A stretch of DNA of 64,000 nucleotides from Symbiodinium natans (taxonomy: Eukaryota; Sar; Dinophyceae; Suessiales; Symbiodiniaceae). Location: assembly GCA_905221605.1 (NCBI GenBank), contig CAJNDS010001225.1, positions 608,069-672,068 on the forward strand, in the 5' to 3' direction. The position numbers and the translations under genes were made by a program. Below, one piece after another: positions 39,219 through 49,915 of this stretch; position 1 is the first letter of the stretch, and the number at the start of each line of letters is the position of its first letter. The notes beneath the pieces are model-generated. The model searched no databases. It was not told the DNA's origin and was given only the letters and a program-made list of their open reading frames with translations.

Positions 39219-42185
39219 CCTGTTCCAAAAAGCCCTTTGCATCGCCATGTCCGCATGCCCGAGCTGCGTTTGTCTCTATGTTCAGGCCCTCGAAGCCATT
39301 CCTCGGAAAAAATCATGGGTTCTCCTACTAGCCCCCTCTATACTACCCCAGGTTCCCCCAACAAAACAAGCCTGTTTAGGGATACTTGAGCCTACTTAAG
39401 GATATTTTCGGGGGGAACCCAGGGGAGGTTGTATAGAGGGGGTAGTAGGGAAACCCATGACAGAAGGGCCGGGGAGGCTTGGGGGTTTAGAGTTGACAGC
39501 TGTAGGTTTAGGGTTTTGGGTGTGGGGTGTCGGGGTTCGTCCGGTGCGTGAGGTCATGGAAAGCTTGCCAAAGTCAAAGAGGGGTTTAGGGTTTAGGGTT
39601 TAGGGTTTAGGGTTTAGGGTTTAGGGTTTAGGGCTTTGGGCTTAGGGTTTAGGGTTTAGGGTTTAGGGTTTTTAGGGTTTATAGGGTTTAGGGTTTAGGG
39701 CTTAGGGTTCATGAGAAGCCTTCCAGAGTCAAAGAGGTGACCTGCTTAGACGCATTTCCACGATCTTTTCAGCATTGTAACATGCACGAGAAACGACCAA
39801 ATGAGGCCCGCTGAAGCACTGCACGGCTTCCAGCGGAAAATTGCTACTGGAGCTAAGGAGAGGGATCTCCTGATTATGGTTGGGTTTAGGGTTTAGGATT
39901 TAGCGTTCAGGGTTCAGGGTTCAGGGTTCACACACACACACACACCCAGAGACACGCGATGCTCACCTGGATGTAGACCGTTCTTTGTGCAGCTTGTATG
40001 ATACTAAACTCGGAACCGGACGAGCTTGGTAAAGATGTAGGCTCGTGCACGAGACCTTTTATAATGATTCTTGGGATTCATCGCTCGTGGCTGTCTTTTT
40101 AAGAGGACCGGGTTCAGGGTTTAGAGTTCGGGTTTATAAGGTTTAGGGTTAGGAGAACCCCCCCCCTCTAAACCCTGAACCCTGAACCCTAAACCCCAAA
40201 CCCCAAACCCTAAACCCTAAACCCTAGCCCTAAACCCTAAACCTTAAACCCTTACCAAGGCGCTGGGTCTCAAAGAAGGTCTGGATAGGTCCCAAGACCG
40301 GTTTTCGGTCGCCTAGCCGGATCTCCTGCCACCCAGTGCGGTTCAGGGCGTTTGGGGTACGGTTGTCTAGACCGCCCTCCTAAACCTCTAAGGTTGCAAC
40401 CCCTGTAAACTTACCGGTTCCAAGTGGGGCGTGAGGGAATGAGGCACCCCATATGGTCAATTTCTCAAAATTATCGTCCCTTTTTGGGCACCCTAAAATT
40501 AGGGGCCCTCTGATCACAGAAATTAACCACCAAAAAGGGCCGAATTTAGAGAACCCCATAAATGTACATGTGTAGGTAGTTCTCTAACATGGGGTCCCTT
40601 TTTGGCTGCTTACGTTATAAGGGTGCCGCATTGTCTAGGGGACCCGAAAAGGGAACCCTAATTTAGGAAACTACCCATGTAGGGGTATTTCAGAGATACC
40701 TAATTCCTGAGTGAGAACCAGCTAGCAACTGTTCCCTTGATGTAACCCAGCGGGCAGGGTTTAGGGTTAGGGTTTCGGGTCAAGGGTTTAGGGCACCCTA
40801 AACCCCCTAAACCCCCTAAACCCTAAACCCCAAACCCCAAACCCTAAACCCTAAACCCTAAACCCTAAACCCTAAACCCTAACCCCCCCCCCCCCCCAAG
40901 CGGAGCCTTGAACTCAATGATATTCAGCGGCGGGGGAAGAGCCTCTTGGATCATGGGCTCCAGCTCCTCTCAGAGCACGAAAAACACCCTAAGCCCTAAA
41001 CCCTAAACCCTAAACCCTAAACCCTATATTACCCTTGTAAGGAAGAATAGGTGAATTCTAGCTGGGGTTCTTAAGCAGTTCGTGGAGCAGTCGGCGCTGG
41101 CTTGCGATGTCGGGTCTAAGTCGGCTGGGTCCGGGAAATTTCAGGGTACTTTAGGGTTAAAGGTTTAGGGTCTAGGGTTTAGGGTTTTGGGTTTAGGGTT
41201 TTGGGTTTAGGGTTTTGGGTTTTGGGTTTTGGGTTTTGGGTTTAGGGTTTAGGGTTTAGGGTTTAGGGTTCAGGGTTCAGGGTTTAGGGTTTAGGAATAT
41301 GGGACTTCGAGGGGCTGCACCCTTAACCCGAACACCCATCCTAAAAGCAAAAATTTGGCTGTCCTTTTTCGTAGCACCCTACGCCCTACATCCTAAACCC
41401 TACACTCTAAACCCTAAAGACCCCATCGGGTCTTGAACGACTCGGAAGTCCTCTTTCATGAGCTTCTGGCAGGCATTCCTTAGTTGCTGAGTTCATAAGC
41501 CCTAAACCCTAAACCCTAAACCCTAGACCCTAAACCCTAAACCCTACACCCTAAACCCTGAACCCTAAACCCTAAACCCAAAAAGTGTAAAGTGTGCTCA
41601 CTCGGCTACTAAGATTCTTGAAGTAGTTCCAGTGACTCTCGACCAGCCAGTTGAGCCAGTCGAGGTCTCCAAGGCTGCCTGAGCTTCTGGGAATGCTTGG
41701 GGTTTAGGGTTTAGGGTTTAGGGTTTAGGGTTTAGGGTTTAGGGGTTTAGGGGTTTAGGGTTTAGGGTTTAGGGGTTTAGGGGTTTAGAGGTTTAGGGTT
41801 TAGGGTTTACGGTTTAGGGCTCACAAAGTTTCGGAGTTTAGGGTGATGGCTTTTTCGGCTCAACCACGCTCAAAAGGATGCTCAGTCTATCAAAAGCCAG
41901 CAAGGTTATCGTTGCGTGTCCTTGCCCTAAACCCTAAACCCTAAACCCTAAACCCTAAACATTCCTAAGCCCTAAACCCAAAACCCGAAAACCTGGGCAC
42001 ATGGAGGTGGGAGTTGCAGAGTTTAGGGTTTAGGGTTTAGGTTTTAGGGTTTAGGGCTTAGTGTTTTGGGTTTAGGGTGTTCAAGGTATTTGGGGTGCTT
42101 AGGGTGTTCAGGGTTTAGGGGCTGGCGCCGGTTTTTCGCAGAGCGTGCGACCAACAAGGATTTGCCAGGCTCATTTCAGCAATTG
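39219..42185 (-). CDS. gene B: ten phase-consistent mini-exons with telomere-like introns
   Basis: The exons are 42129-42185, 41870-41920, 41609-41678, 41422-41478, 41063-41124, 40896-40968, 40256-40325, 39967-40055, 39742-39869 and 39219-39301. Tags include ITLLAFDRLSILL, LDWLNWLVESHWNYFKNL, ACQKLMKEDFRVVQD, DIASQRRLLHELLKN, MIQEALPPPLNIIEFKA, RKPVLGPIQTFFETQ, SGSEFSIIQAAQRTVYIQ, PLEAVQCFSGPHLVV and GFEGLNIETNAARAC. Every exon length fits whole codons plus the phase of its neighbours, except exon 6 whose donor is blurred by a 15-G run. Donors are GT or GC, apart from one MITE intron. Introns carry TTTAGGG variants, a CA repeat or MITEs; the shortest is about 94 bp. The first two exons are less certain. 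Product, start and stop unknown. Confidence 0.58.
39313..39460. mobile_element. MITE (family M4) in an intron of gene B
   Basis: About 47-bp terminal inverted repeats: TCATGGGTT(C/T)(T/C)CCTACTA, then CCCCCTCTATAC and GGTTCCCCC on each side. It lies in the intron between exons 39742-39869 and 39219-39301, and its left edge sits 12 bp from the acceptor. Confidence 0.85.
40560..40690. mobile_element. inverted-repeat element in an intron of gene B
   Basis: The left arm TACATGTGTAGGTAGTTCTC and the complement of the right arm TACATGGGTAGTTTCC pair imperfectly. The interior carries GGGGTCCC and GGGGACCC motifs. A similar but weaker arm pair seems to precede it from about 40437. No ORF. Confidence 0.55.
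41479..41608. mobile_element. introner-like MITE (family M6) with telomeric array as its centre
   Basis: The edges GTTGCTGAGTTCATAAGCCC and CCCAAAAAGTGTAAAGTG, then CACTCGGCTAC, match the element at 37083-37177. The centre is replaced by (TAAACCC)n, about 41500-41578. It forms the whole intron between gene B exons 41609-41678 and 41422-41478, which join in frame. As in gene D, AG occurs at both edges, so the boundary is ambiguous by one or two bases and looks like AG|TAG..AAG|G. Confidence 0.72.
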
Positions 42186-43809
42186 CTCCCTACACCTAAA
42201 CACTGAAACTTTGTCGCTGAGCAACAGCCCCAGCCGTGCCGGGGAAACGCCCCGCTAAACTCCCAGCCCTGAACGGCTATTCAGGATAAGGAGGCGACCC
42301 TTAGAGGTCAGGGAAAAGAGGAGCTTCGAATCGCCATAGTTGCAATTTACCACTAGCCCCCTAAACCACTGCAAGCCCTCACCCTACCCTAAACCCTAAA
42401 ACCCCGAACCCTAAAACCCTGAACACCAAAGCCCCTCACCCTAAACCCTAAACTCTGAACCCTAATCCACCTAAACCCTAAACCGCGACATCGAAAACCC
42501 CTAAACAGGTAAACCCCAAGCCCCCACCCCCCAAACCCATCGCTCTAAACCAGGAGCTTTGGCGGAACCACAGCTGGGCAAAGATCAGCACCATGCCCCC
42601 ACCCAACATCACGGCTCAGGGTGTGGGGTTTCGGGTTTGGGGTTCGGGGTTTGGGGCTTGGGGTTAGGGTTTAAGGTTTGGGGTTTGGGGTTTGAGGTTT
42701 GGGGTTTGGGGTTTAGGGCTTAGGGTTTGGAGACCACCCGAAACCCCCAACAACAACATCAGAAACCGAAGTCCAAAACCCGGCCACGAAAACCATAAAC
42801 CCTTTATCGGCTTCCCAGGTAAAAGTCTAAACCCTAAGCCCTAAGCCCTGAACCCAAAAACCTAAAGTCAGTGCACCTGTTGCTCCCTCCTCGCTGGTCG
42901 CGAGAAGCTTCCTCCAGCAAATTCGGTTTAGGGTTTAGGGTTTAGGGTTGCTTCGGTTTCGGGTTTGGGGCTTAGGGTTGGGGATTGATTGAGGGCTGAT
43001 GGTTGAGGATTTGGTTGAAGTTTGGATGTCCGAGATTCGGCGCGGTGGTAGCGGCTTGTGATTTCTCAGCTCTTGTTTCGGGATCCTAAACGGGATGAGC
43101 TCTGCATGGGTCCCTGGAGAAATTGAAGGGTCGGTGCTTCTACCCTAAACCCTAAACCCTAAACCCTAAATCGCCTTTGCTCGAGAACCCCACCAAGGGT
43201 CCAGCAAAGAAATGCATCCCTAGATCCTGAGCTGTAAACCTTCCACCCTACACCCTTCCACACCCGATATACAGCCGAATCCTAAACCCTAAACCCCAAA
43301 CCCTAAACCCTAAACCCTCTGGTCCCAGACCTTCTGGGTCAGTCTCGACATGCTAAATCCGAAAACTCGCGGCGCATCGGAGGCGCACCAGACCTAAACA
43401 TAACCCCACACGCCCGTGCTGTGTATACAGTTGTATATGTGATGCTCGAAACCTGAACCCTACACCCTAAACCCTAAACCCTAAACCCTAAACCCTAAAC
43501 CCTAAACCCTAAACCCTAAACCCTAAACCCTAAACCCTAAACCCTAAACCCTAGGGCTGGGCTTGAGGGCCTAGAGCCCTCGACCCGACCATGTGTAGGG
43601 TTTAGGGTTTAGGGTTTAGGGTTTAGGGTTTAGGGTGTAGGGTTTAGGGTTCAGGGTTTTAGGGTTCAGGGTTTTTAGGGTTTAGGGTTTAGGGTTTAGG
43701 GTTTTAGGGTTTAGGGTTTAGGGTTCAAGGATTAGGGTTTAGGGTTTAGGGTGAAAGTTCAGCCCTACAGCCCCAAGATCCTAAATCCCTCAAGCTCTGA
43801 AAAGCCGAC

Positions 43810-43870
43810 AGGTCTCTGATGCTCCGCGTCGTAGCGGTACTCTTTGGTGGCAGACCGGAGCTGGACTCTC
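43810..43870 (-). CDS. candidate mini-exon
   Basis: 20 codons (tag VQLRSATKEYRYDAEHQ) between a CCCAG acceptor and a CCT|GTCGGC donor. It lies 1.6 kb upstream of gene B on the same strand, with arrays on both sides. Confidence 0.5.
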
Positions 43871-44649
43871 CTGGGTTTAGGGTTTAGGGTTTAGGGTTTA
43901 GGGTGTTTAGGGTGTTTAGGGTGTTTAGGGTGTTTAGGGTTTAGGGTTTAGGTTTAGGGTTTTGGGGCTTAGGGTTTAGAGTCTAGAGTTTAGGCTTTAG
44001 GGTTTCCCATCTCAAGATGGGGTTGAAGGTTGAGGATTTAAGGTTGAAAACTCAGAGTTCGGGGGAAGTTCAGGGTCTTTGGGCTATTGGGCTTAGAGCT
44101 TTGGGTTTAGCGTCAGGGGCAACATTGCTGAGCACGAACAACCCAAGCCTGCGTTGAGCCCGAAGTGGTTTAGGGTTTAGGGTTTAGGGTTTAGGGTTTA
44201 GGGTTTAGGGTTTAGGGTTTAGGGTTTAGGGTTTAGGGTTTAGGGTTTAGGGTTTAGGGTTTAGAGTTTCGGGTCTAGGATTTAGGGTTTCGGGTCTAGG
44301 GTTTAGGGTATAACCACCAAAAGTCCTGAACGCCCCCGAACCCAGCGCCTTTTCGAGGGCGAAGACGGCGAAGACGACTGGCTGAACGCCCCCGAAGTTG
44401 CTTTTCGAAGGTTGTCCTGGCACTCTCAACCGCAACAAGTAACAAAACCTCCTGCATGTCATGCATAATGAAAAGCGCTTATCCTTCAATGGGGGCTTCG
44501 TCCTTGGTTTCAAAACAAAAATAGGGGTTTCCCCCCTTATTCTGAATTTTCATATTCCCTGTACAGAACTTTACAGGGTACTAAGAACCAGAACAAAACC
44601 CATCTGAAAGCAAAGACTCAGCCCTAGTAAGTATGTTATAGGTAGGGCG

Positions 44650-44812
44650 TAGGGTTTAGGGGTTTAGGCGTTTAGGGGTTTAGGGGTTAAGGGGTTTAGG
44701 GGTTTAGGGGTTTAGGGGTTAAGGGGTTTAGGGGTTTAGGGGTTTAGGGGTTTAGGGGTTTAGGGGTTTAGGGGTTTAGGGGTTTAGGGGTTTAGGGGTT
44801 TAGGGGTTTAGG
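44650..44812 (+). repeat. (TTTAGGGG)n octamer array
   Basis: Tandem GGGGTTTA units with a few GGGGTTAA variants. Confidence 0.95.
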
Positions 44813-45254
44813 GTCAAGGGTTTAAGGCTATGCAATTATGCAGGGTTTTGTGGCCACTGGGGGCTGAAATCTTCGACCTGAACCCCTTGTTTAGGATATA
44901 GGGTTCAGGGTTTAGGGTTTAGGGTTTAGGGTTTAGGGTTTAGGGTTTAGGGTTTGGGGTTTAGGGTTTAGGGTTTGGGGTTTAGGGCCTCAGGGCTTCT
45001 GGCGGGGCTTTTGGGGGCCTTCAAGCTTTGAGGATGTTAGGGCCCTCTGACTTTAGCGCTCAAGGGCGTCTGGGGTTTCAGGGTTTCGGTCCAAACCCTA
45101 AACCCCAAACCCTAAACCCCAAACCCCAAACCCCAAAACCCCCAAACCCCAAAACCCCAAACCCCAAACCCTAAACCCCAAACCCCAAACCCCAAAACCC
45201 CCAAGCCCCAAACCCCAAAACCCAAACCCCAAACCCCAAACCCTCCTGCCTCAC

Positions 45255-45314
45255 CAAGCTGAAACCTTATGTCGCCGTCGTTTTCGCCCGGCAGCTGGCG
45301 CAAGAGGCGATGTG
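45255..45314 (-). CDS. candidate mini-exon with strong splice sites
   Basis: 19 codons (tag HRLLRQLPGENDGDIRFQL) directly after a poly-C-CAG acceptor and ending TTG|GTGAGG, a canonical donor. The plus strand is open too, but has no matching splice ends. Confidence 0.5.
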
Positions 45315-45489
45315 CTGGGGGGGGGGGGCCGAAATCCCAGATCCTCTGCTGCCTGGCAACATCCTGTGCACCCTAATCCCTGAACCCTAAACCCACCCCC
45401 CCCCCCCCCCCAGGTAGCGAGCTTCCTCTGCTGCCAAGCCGGGGCGGGGTCTTGGAGGGTTGAGGGTTGCTTTTTGGTGTGTATATATA

Positions 45490-45655
45490 TATGTATACAT
45501 ACATACATACATACATACATACATACATACATACATACATACATACATACATACATACATACATACATACATAGATACGTACATACATACATACATACAT
45601 ACATACATACATACATACATACATACATACATACATACATAGATATATATATATA
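45490..45655 (+). repeat. (TACA)n microsatellite
   Basis: About 160 bp of CATA tetranucleotides flanked by TA dinucleotides. ORFs of Tyr/Val/Cys/Met or Ile/His/Thr here are artefacts. Confidence 0.97.
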
Positions 45656-46504
45656 TACACATATTTTGTGTTGCTTTTTTTGTTTTTTGTTTGAAGGGGG
45701 TGGGAATTCTCTTCTCCGCCTTCTGCTAGCGGTGCTGCTGTTTCCCGAGAGCACGGCACTATCTCCAAAGCGATCCTACATTTGTTTTTGCTGGGGGGGG
45801 TGGGGGGCCGGGCAGGTTCGAATAGATCGCTTCTCCACCCTCTAACCCGAAACCCTAAACCCTAAACCCTAAAAACCAAACCCTAAACCCTAAACCCTAA
45901 CCCTAAACCCTAAACCCTAAACCCTGAAGCAGCCAGGATCCCGCCAAACCCTACACCGGCTCGCGGTGCAGAGTTCGCTACAATGAGCTCACAAAGCACA
46001 AGCAGGGTTCCCCCTGTAGCCCCTCAAAGTAAATGCCCCAATACTATGGGAGTGTTAAGGGTGGGGGGAGTGCTAATCTTCGGTGGAAGGGATTAAGCTG
46101 CTCGTTCTTAAGGGCAAATTTACAATCAGGAACCTGTTGAGCAAATGGAACTTAAGGCAATTTGCTACCGGGACAGGCAGAGTGAAGGAAGGAACAGAAA
46201 TCCCCATCGAAACCCTACACCCTAGACCCTACATCCGAAACCCTTTCAGAAGAATCTTGGCTTTGGGTTCAAGGCTGGGGCAGGTGCAGGTCCCTCCTAA
46301 ACTCAGCACTTCCTGCCTCCACGATCTTGCAGCATTCGGCCTTTTCACAGCCTGACAAGAGCATATGACTCCGGGCGAGCCACCCTAGACGGTGAGGCTG
46401 AGGGCTTTGAGGGAACCTTAGGGTGTGGAGCGTGGGGTCCTCTGATGGCTGAGGGAGTCTTCGGAGCTTAGGGAGTTTCGGGAGCTTGCGGAGCTTCAGG
46501 TTTA

Positions 46505-46745
46505 GGGTTTAGGGTTTAGGGTTCAGGGTTCAGGGTTCAGGGTTCAGGGTTCAGGGTTTAGGGTTTAGGGTTCAGGGTTCAGGGTTCAGGGTTCAGGGTT
46601 CAGGGTTCAGGGTTCAGGGATCAGGGTTCAGGGTTCAGGGTTCAGGGTTCAGGGTTCAGGGTTCAGGGTTCAGGGTTCAGGGTTCAGGGTTCAGGGTTCA
46701 GGGTTCAGGGTTCAGGGTTCAGGGTTCAGGGTTCAGGGTTTAGGG
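46505..46745 (+). repeat. (TTCAGGG)n array
   Basis: A long run in which nearly every heptamer is TTCAGGG, bordered by TTTAGGG units on each side, so a C variant was homogenised locally. Confidence 0.95.
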
Positions 46746-46864
46746 TTTAGGGTTTAGGGTTTAGGGTTAGGGCTGAGGCTAAGGGCTAAGGGCTAGGGTT
46801 TAGGGCTTCCGGGCTTAGGGCTTAGGGCTTAGGGCTTAGGGCTTAGGGCTTAGGGTTTAGTAGG

Positions 46865-47165
46865 TTGGTCTTTCTCTTCAATTTCCATCTTCATCGATGA
46901 CTAATTTTCACCCTCATTTTTCTACTACTACTAAAGTTCCTCAATAGCAGCTTTAAGTACCTCGATCTCCACTATCAACACCTCCCCATTCCTCAACTCC
47001 TCCACCTTCTACAGCATACTCAGCACCTCCACAACGTCCTTCATCTCCATCAACCTCCCTATACAACCACCACCGCTCTCGCGACATGCTTTTCTACTAT
47101 TTTAGCCTCCCTTTGCTACAACCCCCTCTTGTACTTCCGCCCGTCCGTACCCTGGACCCACAACC
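46865..47165 (-). pseudogene. decayed coiled-coil coding sequence, stops almost all TAG
   Basis: The plus strand is strikingly pyrimidine-rich. On the minus strand, from about 47073, one frame reads as a heptad-like coiled coil (KVEELRNGEVLIVEIEVLK then AAIEEL) interrupted by TAG codons only: one after SML, four in a row after IEEL and one after GEN. Upstream, another frame (EAKIVEKHVARAVVV) is likewise broken mostly by TAG. Glutamine codons CAG turned to TAG by C-to-T change would explain this. A normal gene is ruled out unless TAG is read as sense. Confidence 0.45.
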
Positions 47166-47620
47166 GAGAAACGTCGAGCTTCTATTCGCAGGCTACATGC
47201 TCACAAAGCCCCCTAAATCGTAAGCACATCTAAGCCCCAAAGCGCCCAAAACACCCAAAACCCTCTGAACCATGAACCCTAAACCCTAAACCCTAAACCC
47301 TGAACCCTAAACCCTAAACCCTAAACCCTGAACCCTAAACCCTAAACCCTAAACCAGGCCAAAGGGCTGCAGCCTAAGTGGGACACCGCGGGGCCCATCT
47401 CGCCATGCCCCGCTGGCTCCAAACACTTTAGGGCGTTTAGGGTTTAGGGTTTCGGGTTTCGGGTTTAGGGTTTTAGGGTTTAGGGTTTAGGGTTTTAGGG
47501 TTTAGGGGTGTGGTTGGGGGTTGACGAGCTTCGGGTCTAGGGGCTACTTGAAACCCCCAGGCCCTCTAAGAGGTTAAGCCCCTACACCCAGGCTCAGGGT
47601 GTCAGGGGCTGCTGTAGGAC

Positions 47621-47704
47621 GTGAGGCTGGAGGTCGAAGCGTTCAGAGATTTGGTGCGCCCACGTTGGGGTTGGGGGGTCGGGAGACGAAGCACCAGACT
47701 GGTC
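47621..47704 (-). CDS. candidate mini-exon
   Basis: 28 codons (tag TWAHQISERFDLQPH) between a TTTAG acceptor, supplied by a telomere-like unit, and a CAC|GTCCTA donor. The plus strand is open as well but less protein-like. Confidence 0.42.
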
Positions 47705-48055
47705 CTAAACCCTGGGCCCTAAACCCTAAACCTGAAACCCTCCATTTCAAGCGTTCCTGCCAGGAGCCGCAGGGCCAATGACAGCGGCGACCACAGCATC
47801 AAGGGGCTTCCAGGGGGTTGGGGTTTGGGGTGGACGGATTTAGGGGTTTTAAGTGGCTAAAGGGACTTAACGGGTTAAAGAGGCTTAAGGAGACAGTGTG
47901 TTGTTTTGGTCCGAAAAACTCGTGAATTTACAGCAACCCTAGACCCTTGCCCGAACTAGTCGGTTTCCGCCAGGCATGAAACCCTAAACCCTTTGGGCTT
48001 TTTTAGGGGCTCAGGGTTTGAAAACTCCACCTGAAAATTAGGGCATGTAGGCTTT

Positions 48056-48305
48056 AGGGTTTAGGGTTTAGGGTTTAGGGTTTAGGGTTTAGGGTTTAGG
48101 GTTTAGGGTTTAGGGTTTAGGGTTTAGGGTTTAGGGTTTAGGGTTTAGGGTTTAGGGTTTAGGGTTTAGGGTTTAGGGTTTAGGGTTTAGGGTTTAGGGT
48201 TAGGTTTAGGGTTTAGGGTTTAGGGTTTAGGGTTTAGGGTTTAGGGTTTAGGGTTTAGGGTTTAGGGTTTAGGGTTTAGGGTTTAGGGTTTAGGGTTTAG
48301 GGTAT
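48056..48305 (+). repeat. TTTAGGG array
   Basis: About 250 bp of near-perfect heptamers with one TTAGG-shortened unit. Confidence 0.96.
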
Positions 48306-48394
48306 AGGGTTTAGAGCCTAAGGTTTTGGGTTTAGGGTTCCACCCCCCCTCCCCTCCCCTCTCCCGTCACCAATAAGCTCAAGCTCAAGCTGTA

Positions 48395-48538
48395 CTTGGA
48401 GGTTCATGGTACTCATTAACCAATTATAAGTGTACGTACTTATAACCCACTTATAAGCCCCTTAACTGCCCCAATATGGTTAGAAGTACAGTTTTTAGTA
48501 CAGTTATAATTGGTCAGCAAGTACCATGAACCTCCAAG
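48395..48538. mobile_element. MITE (family M1), best copy
   Basis: Terminal inverted repeat CTTGGAGGTTCATGGTACT / AGTACCATGAACCTCCAAG, with subterminal AACCAATTATAA / TTATAATTGGT. No ORF. Flanked on both sides by TA, which would fit a TA target duplication, but the other copies do not show it. Confidence 0.88.
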
Positions 48539-48781
48539 TAGGCCACCCCCAAATCTTCAGCCTCGGGATCTTTGGACCGACAACCCCATCTAACCCACAA
48601 TGCCCGTAAACCCTGAATCCTCAACTCCAAGCCCTAAGCCCTAAGCCCTAAACCCTAAAACCTAAACCCTGAACCCTAAACCCTAAACCCTGAACCCTAA
48701 ACCCTAAACCCGAAACCCTAAACCCTAAACCCTAAACCCATATTAAGGAACCACCCTGTCAACAGCCCAAACACCCCAAAC

Positions 48782-48855
48782 GTCCGGTGTGGCGCACTTG
48801 ACCCGGACGTGAACGCCGCAAAGCGCATCGAGAAGCCTGAGGGCCATCTTCAATA
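48782..48855 (-). CDS. candidate mini-exon
   Basis: 24 codons (tag LKMALRLLDALCGVHVRV) between a GCCCAG acceptor and a GAC|GTTTGG donor. G/C-rich third positions. Unknown protein. Confidence 0.48.
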
Positions 48856-49339
48856 CTGGGCTTTAGGGTTTAGGGTTCAGGGCTTAGGGTTAAAAGCCTA
48901 AAGCCTAAGCCCTCAACCCTAAATCCCCAAGGGGAAGGATTGTTGGCTTGCGGTTCATTCACAGCCTCGGGGCTTGAAGTTTTGGGATTTGGGCTACTAT
49001 ATGGGCTTTGATGGGGCGGGCGCTGCACGGTTTAGGGTTTGGGGTTTAGGGTTTGGGGTTTGGGGTTTAGGGTTTGGGGTTTAGGTTTTGGGGTTTAGGG
49101 TTTAGGGTTCATGCCCTATAGGCTTTACAAACCATATAGGCGTGGTGCAGTTTGGGGTTTTACAACTCTGCCCACTGCATGTCTACCATCACTAGACTCT
49201 CAATGACTCAATCCAGCACACATCAAACAATCTGAGGGCTTTCCAAGAAAGGTTTAGGCCCAGGCTGTAAAACTTGGGCCTTAAGCCCAAGGCCGAAGGT
49301 TTAGGAATTAGGGTTTCGGGCGACGGGTTTAGGATTTAT

Positions 49340-49480
49340 AGGGTTTAGGGTTTGTAGGATTTAGGGTTTAGGGTTTATAGGGTTTATAGGGTTTATAGGG
49401 CTTATAGGGTTTACAGGGTTTATAGGGTTTATAGGGTTTATAGGGTTTATAGGGTTTATAGGGTTTATAGGGTTTATAGG
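49340..49480 (+). repeat. (TTTATAGGG)n nonamer array
   Basis: The telomere unit with TA inserted, repeated in tandem. Confidence 0.93.
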
Positions 49481-49523
49481 GTTTAGGGTTTGGGGTTTAG
49501 GGTTTAGGGTTAGGGTTTAGAAC

Positions 49524-49587
49524 CTAAGCTTCCGCAGACTCAGGCCGATTCGGAACGCGCTGGGTCACCAGCAAGTCCTGCAGGCCG
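49524..49587 (-). CDS. candidate terminal exon with TAG stop
   Basis: 20 codons (tag LQDLLVTQRVPNRPESAEA) from a CCACAG acceptor to an in-frame TAG. The TAG also forms an AG next to GTTCTA, so a splice there cannot be excluded. Confidence 0.4.
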
Positions 49588-49747
49588 CTGTGGAGTTTTG
49601 GGACTCACTGAGAACCCTAAACCCTAAACCCTAAACCCTAAACCCTAAACCCTGAACCCTGAACCCTGAACCCTGAACCCTGAGCCCCAAATTCTTCTCT
49701 CGAAGCCTGAAACCTAAGCTCGAGTCCTAAAGCCCCACCCTCTACTT

Positions 49748-49915
49748 TAAGCTTTAGGCTTTAGGCCTTAGACCTTACGCTTTAGGCTTTAGGCTTTAGG
49801 CTTTAGGCTTTAGGCCTTAGGCCTTGGGTTTAAGGCTTTAGGCTTTAGGCTTTCGGCTTTAGGCTTTAGGCTCTAGGCTTTAGGCTTTAGGCCTTAGGCC
49901 TGAGGCTTTAGGGTT
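49748..49915 (+). repeat. (TTTAGGC)n array
   Basis: Tandem CTTTAGG units, a C-for-G variant, with CCTTAGG and TTTCGGC interruptions. Confidence 0.92.
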
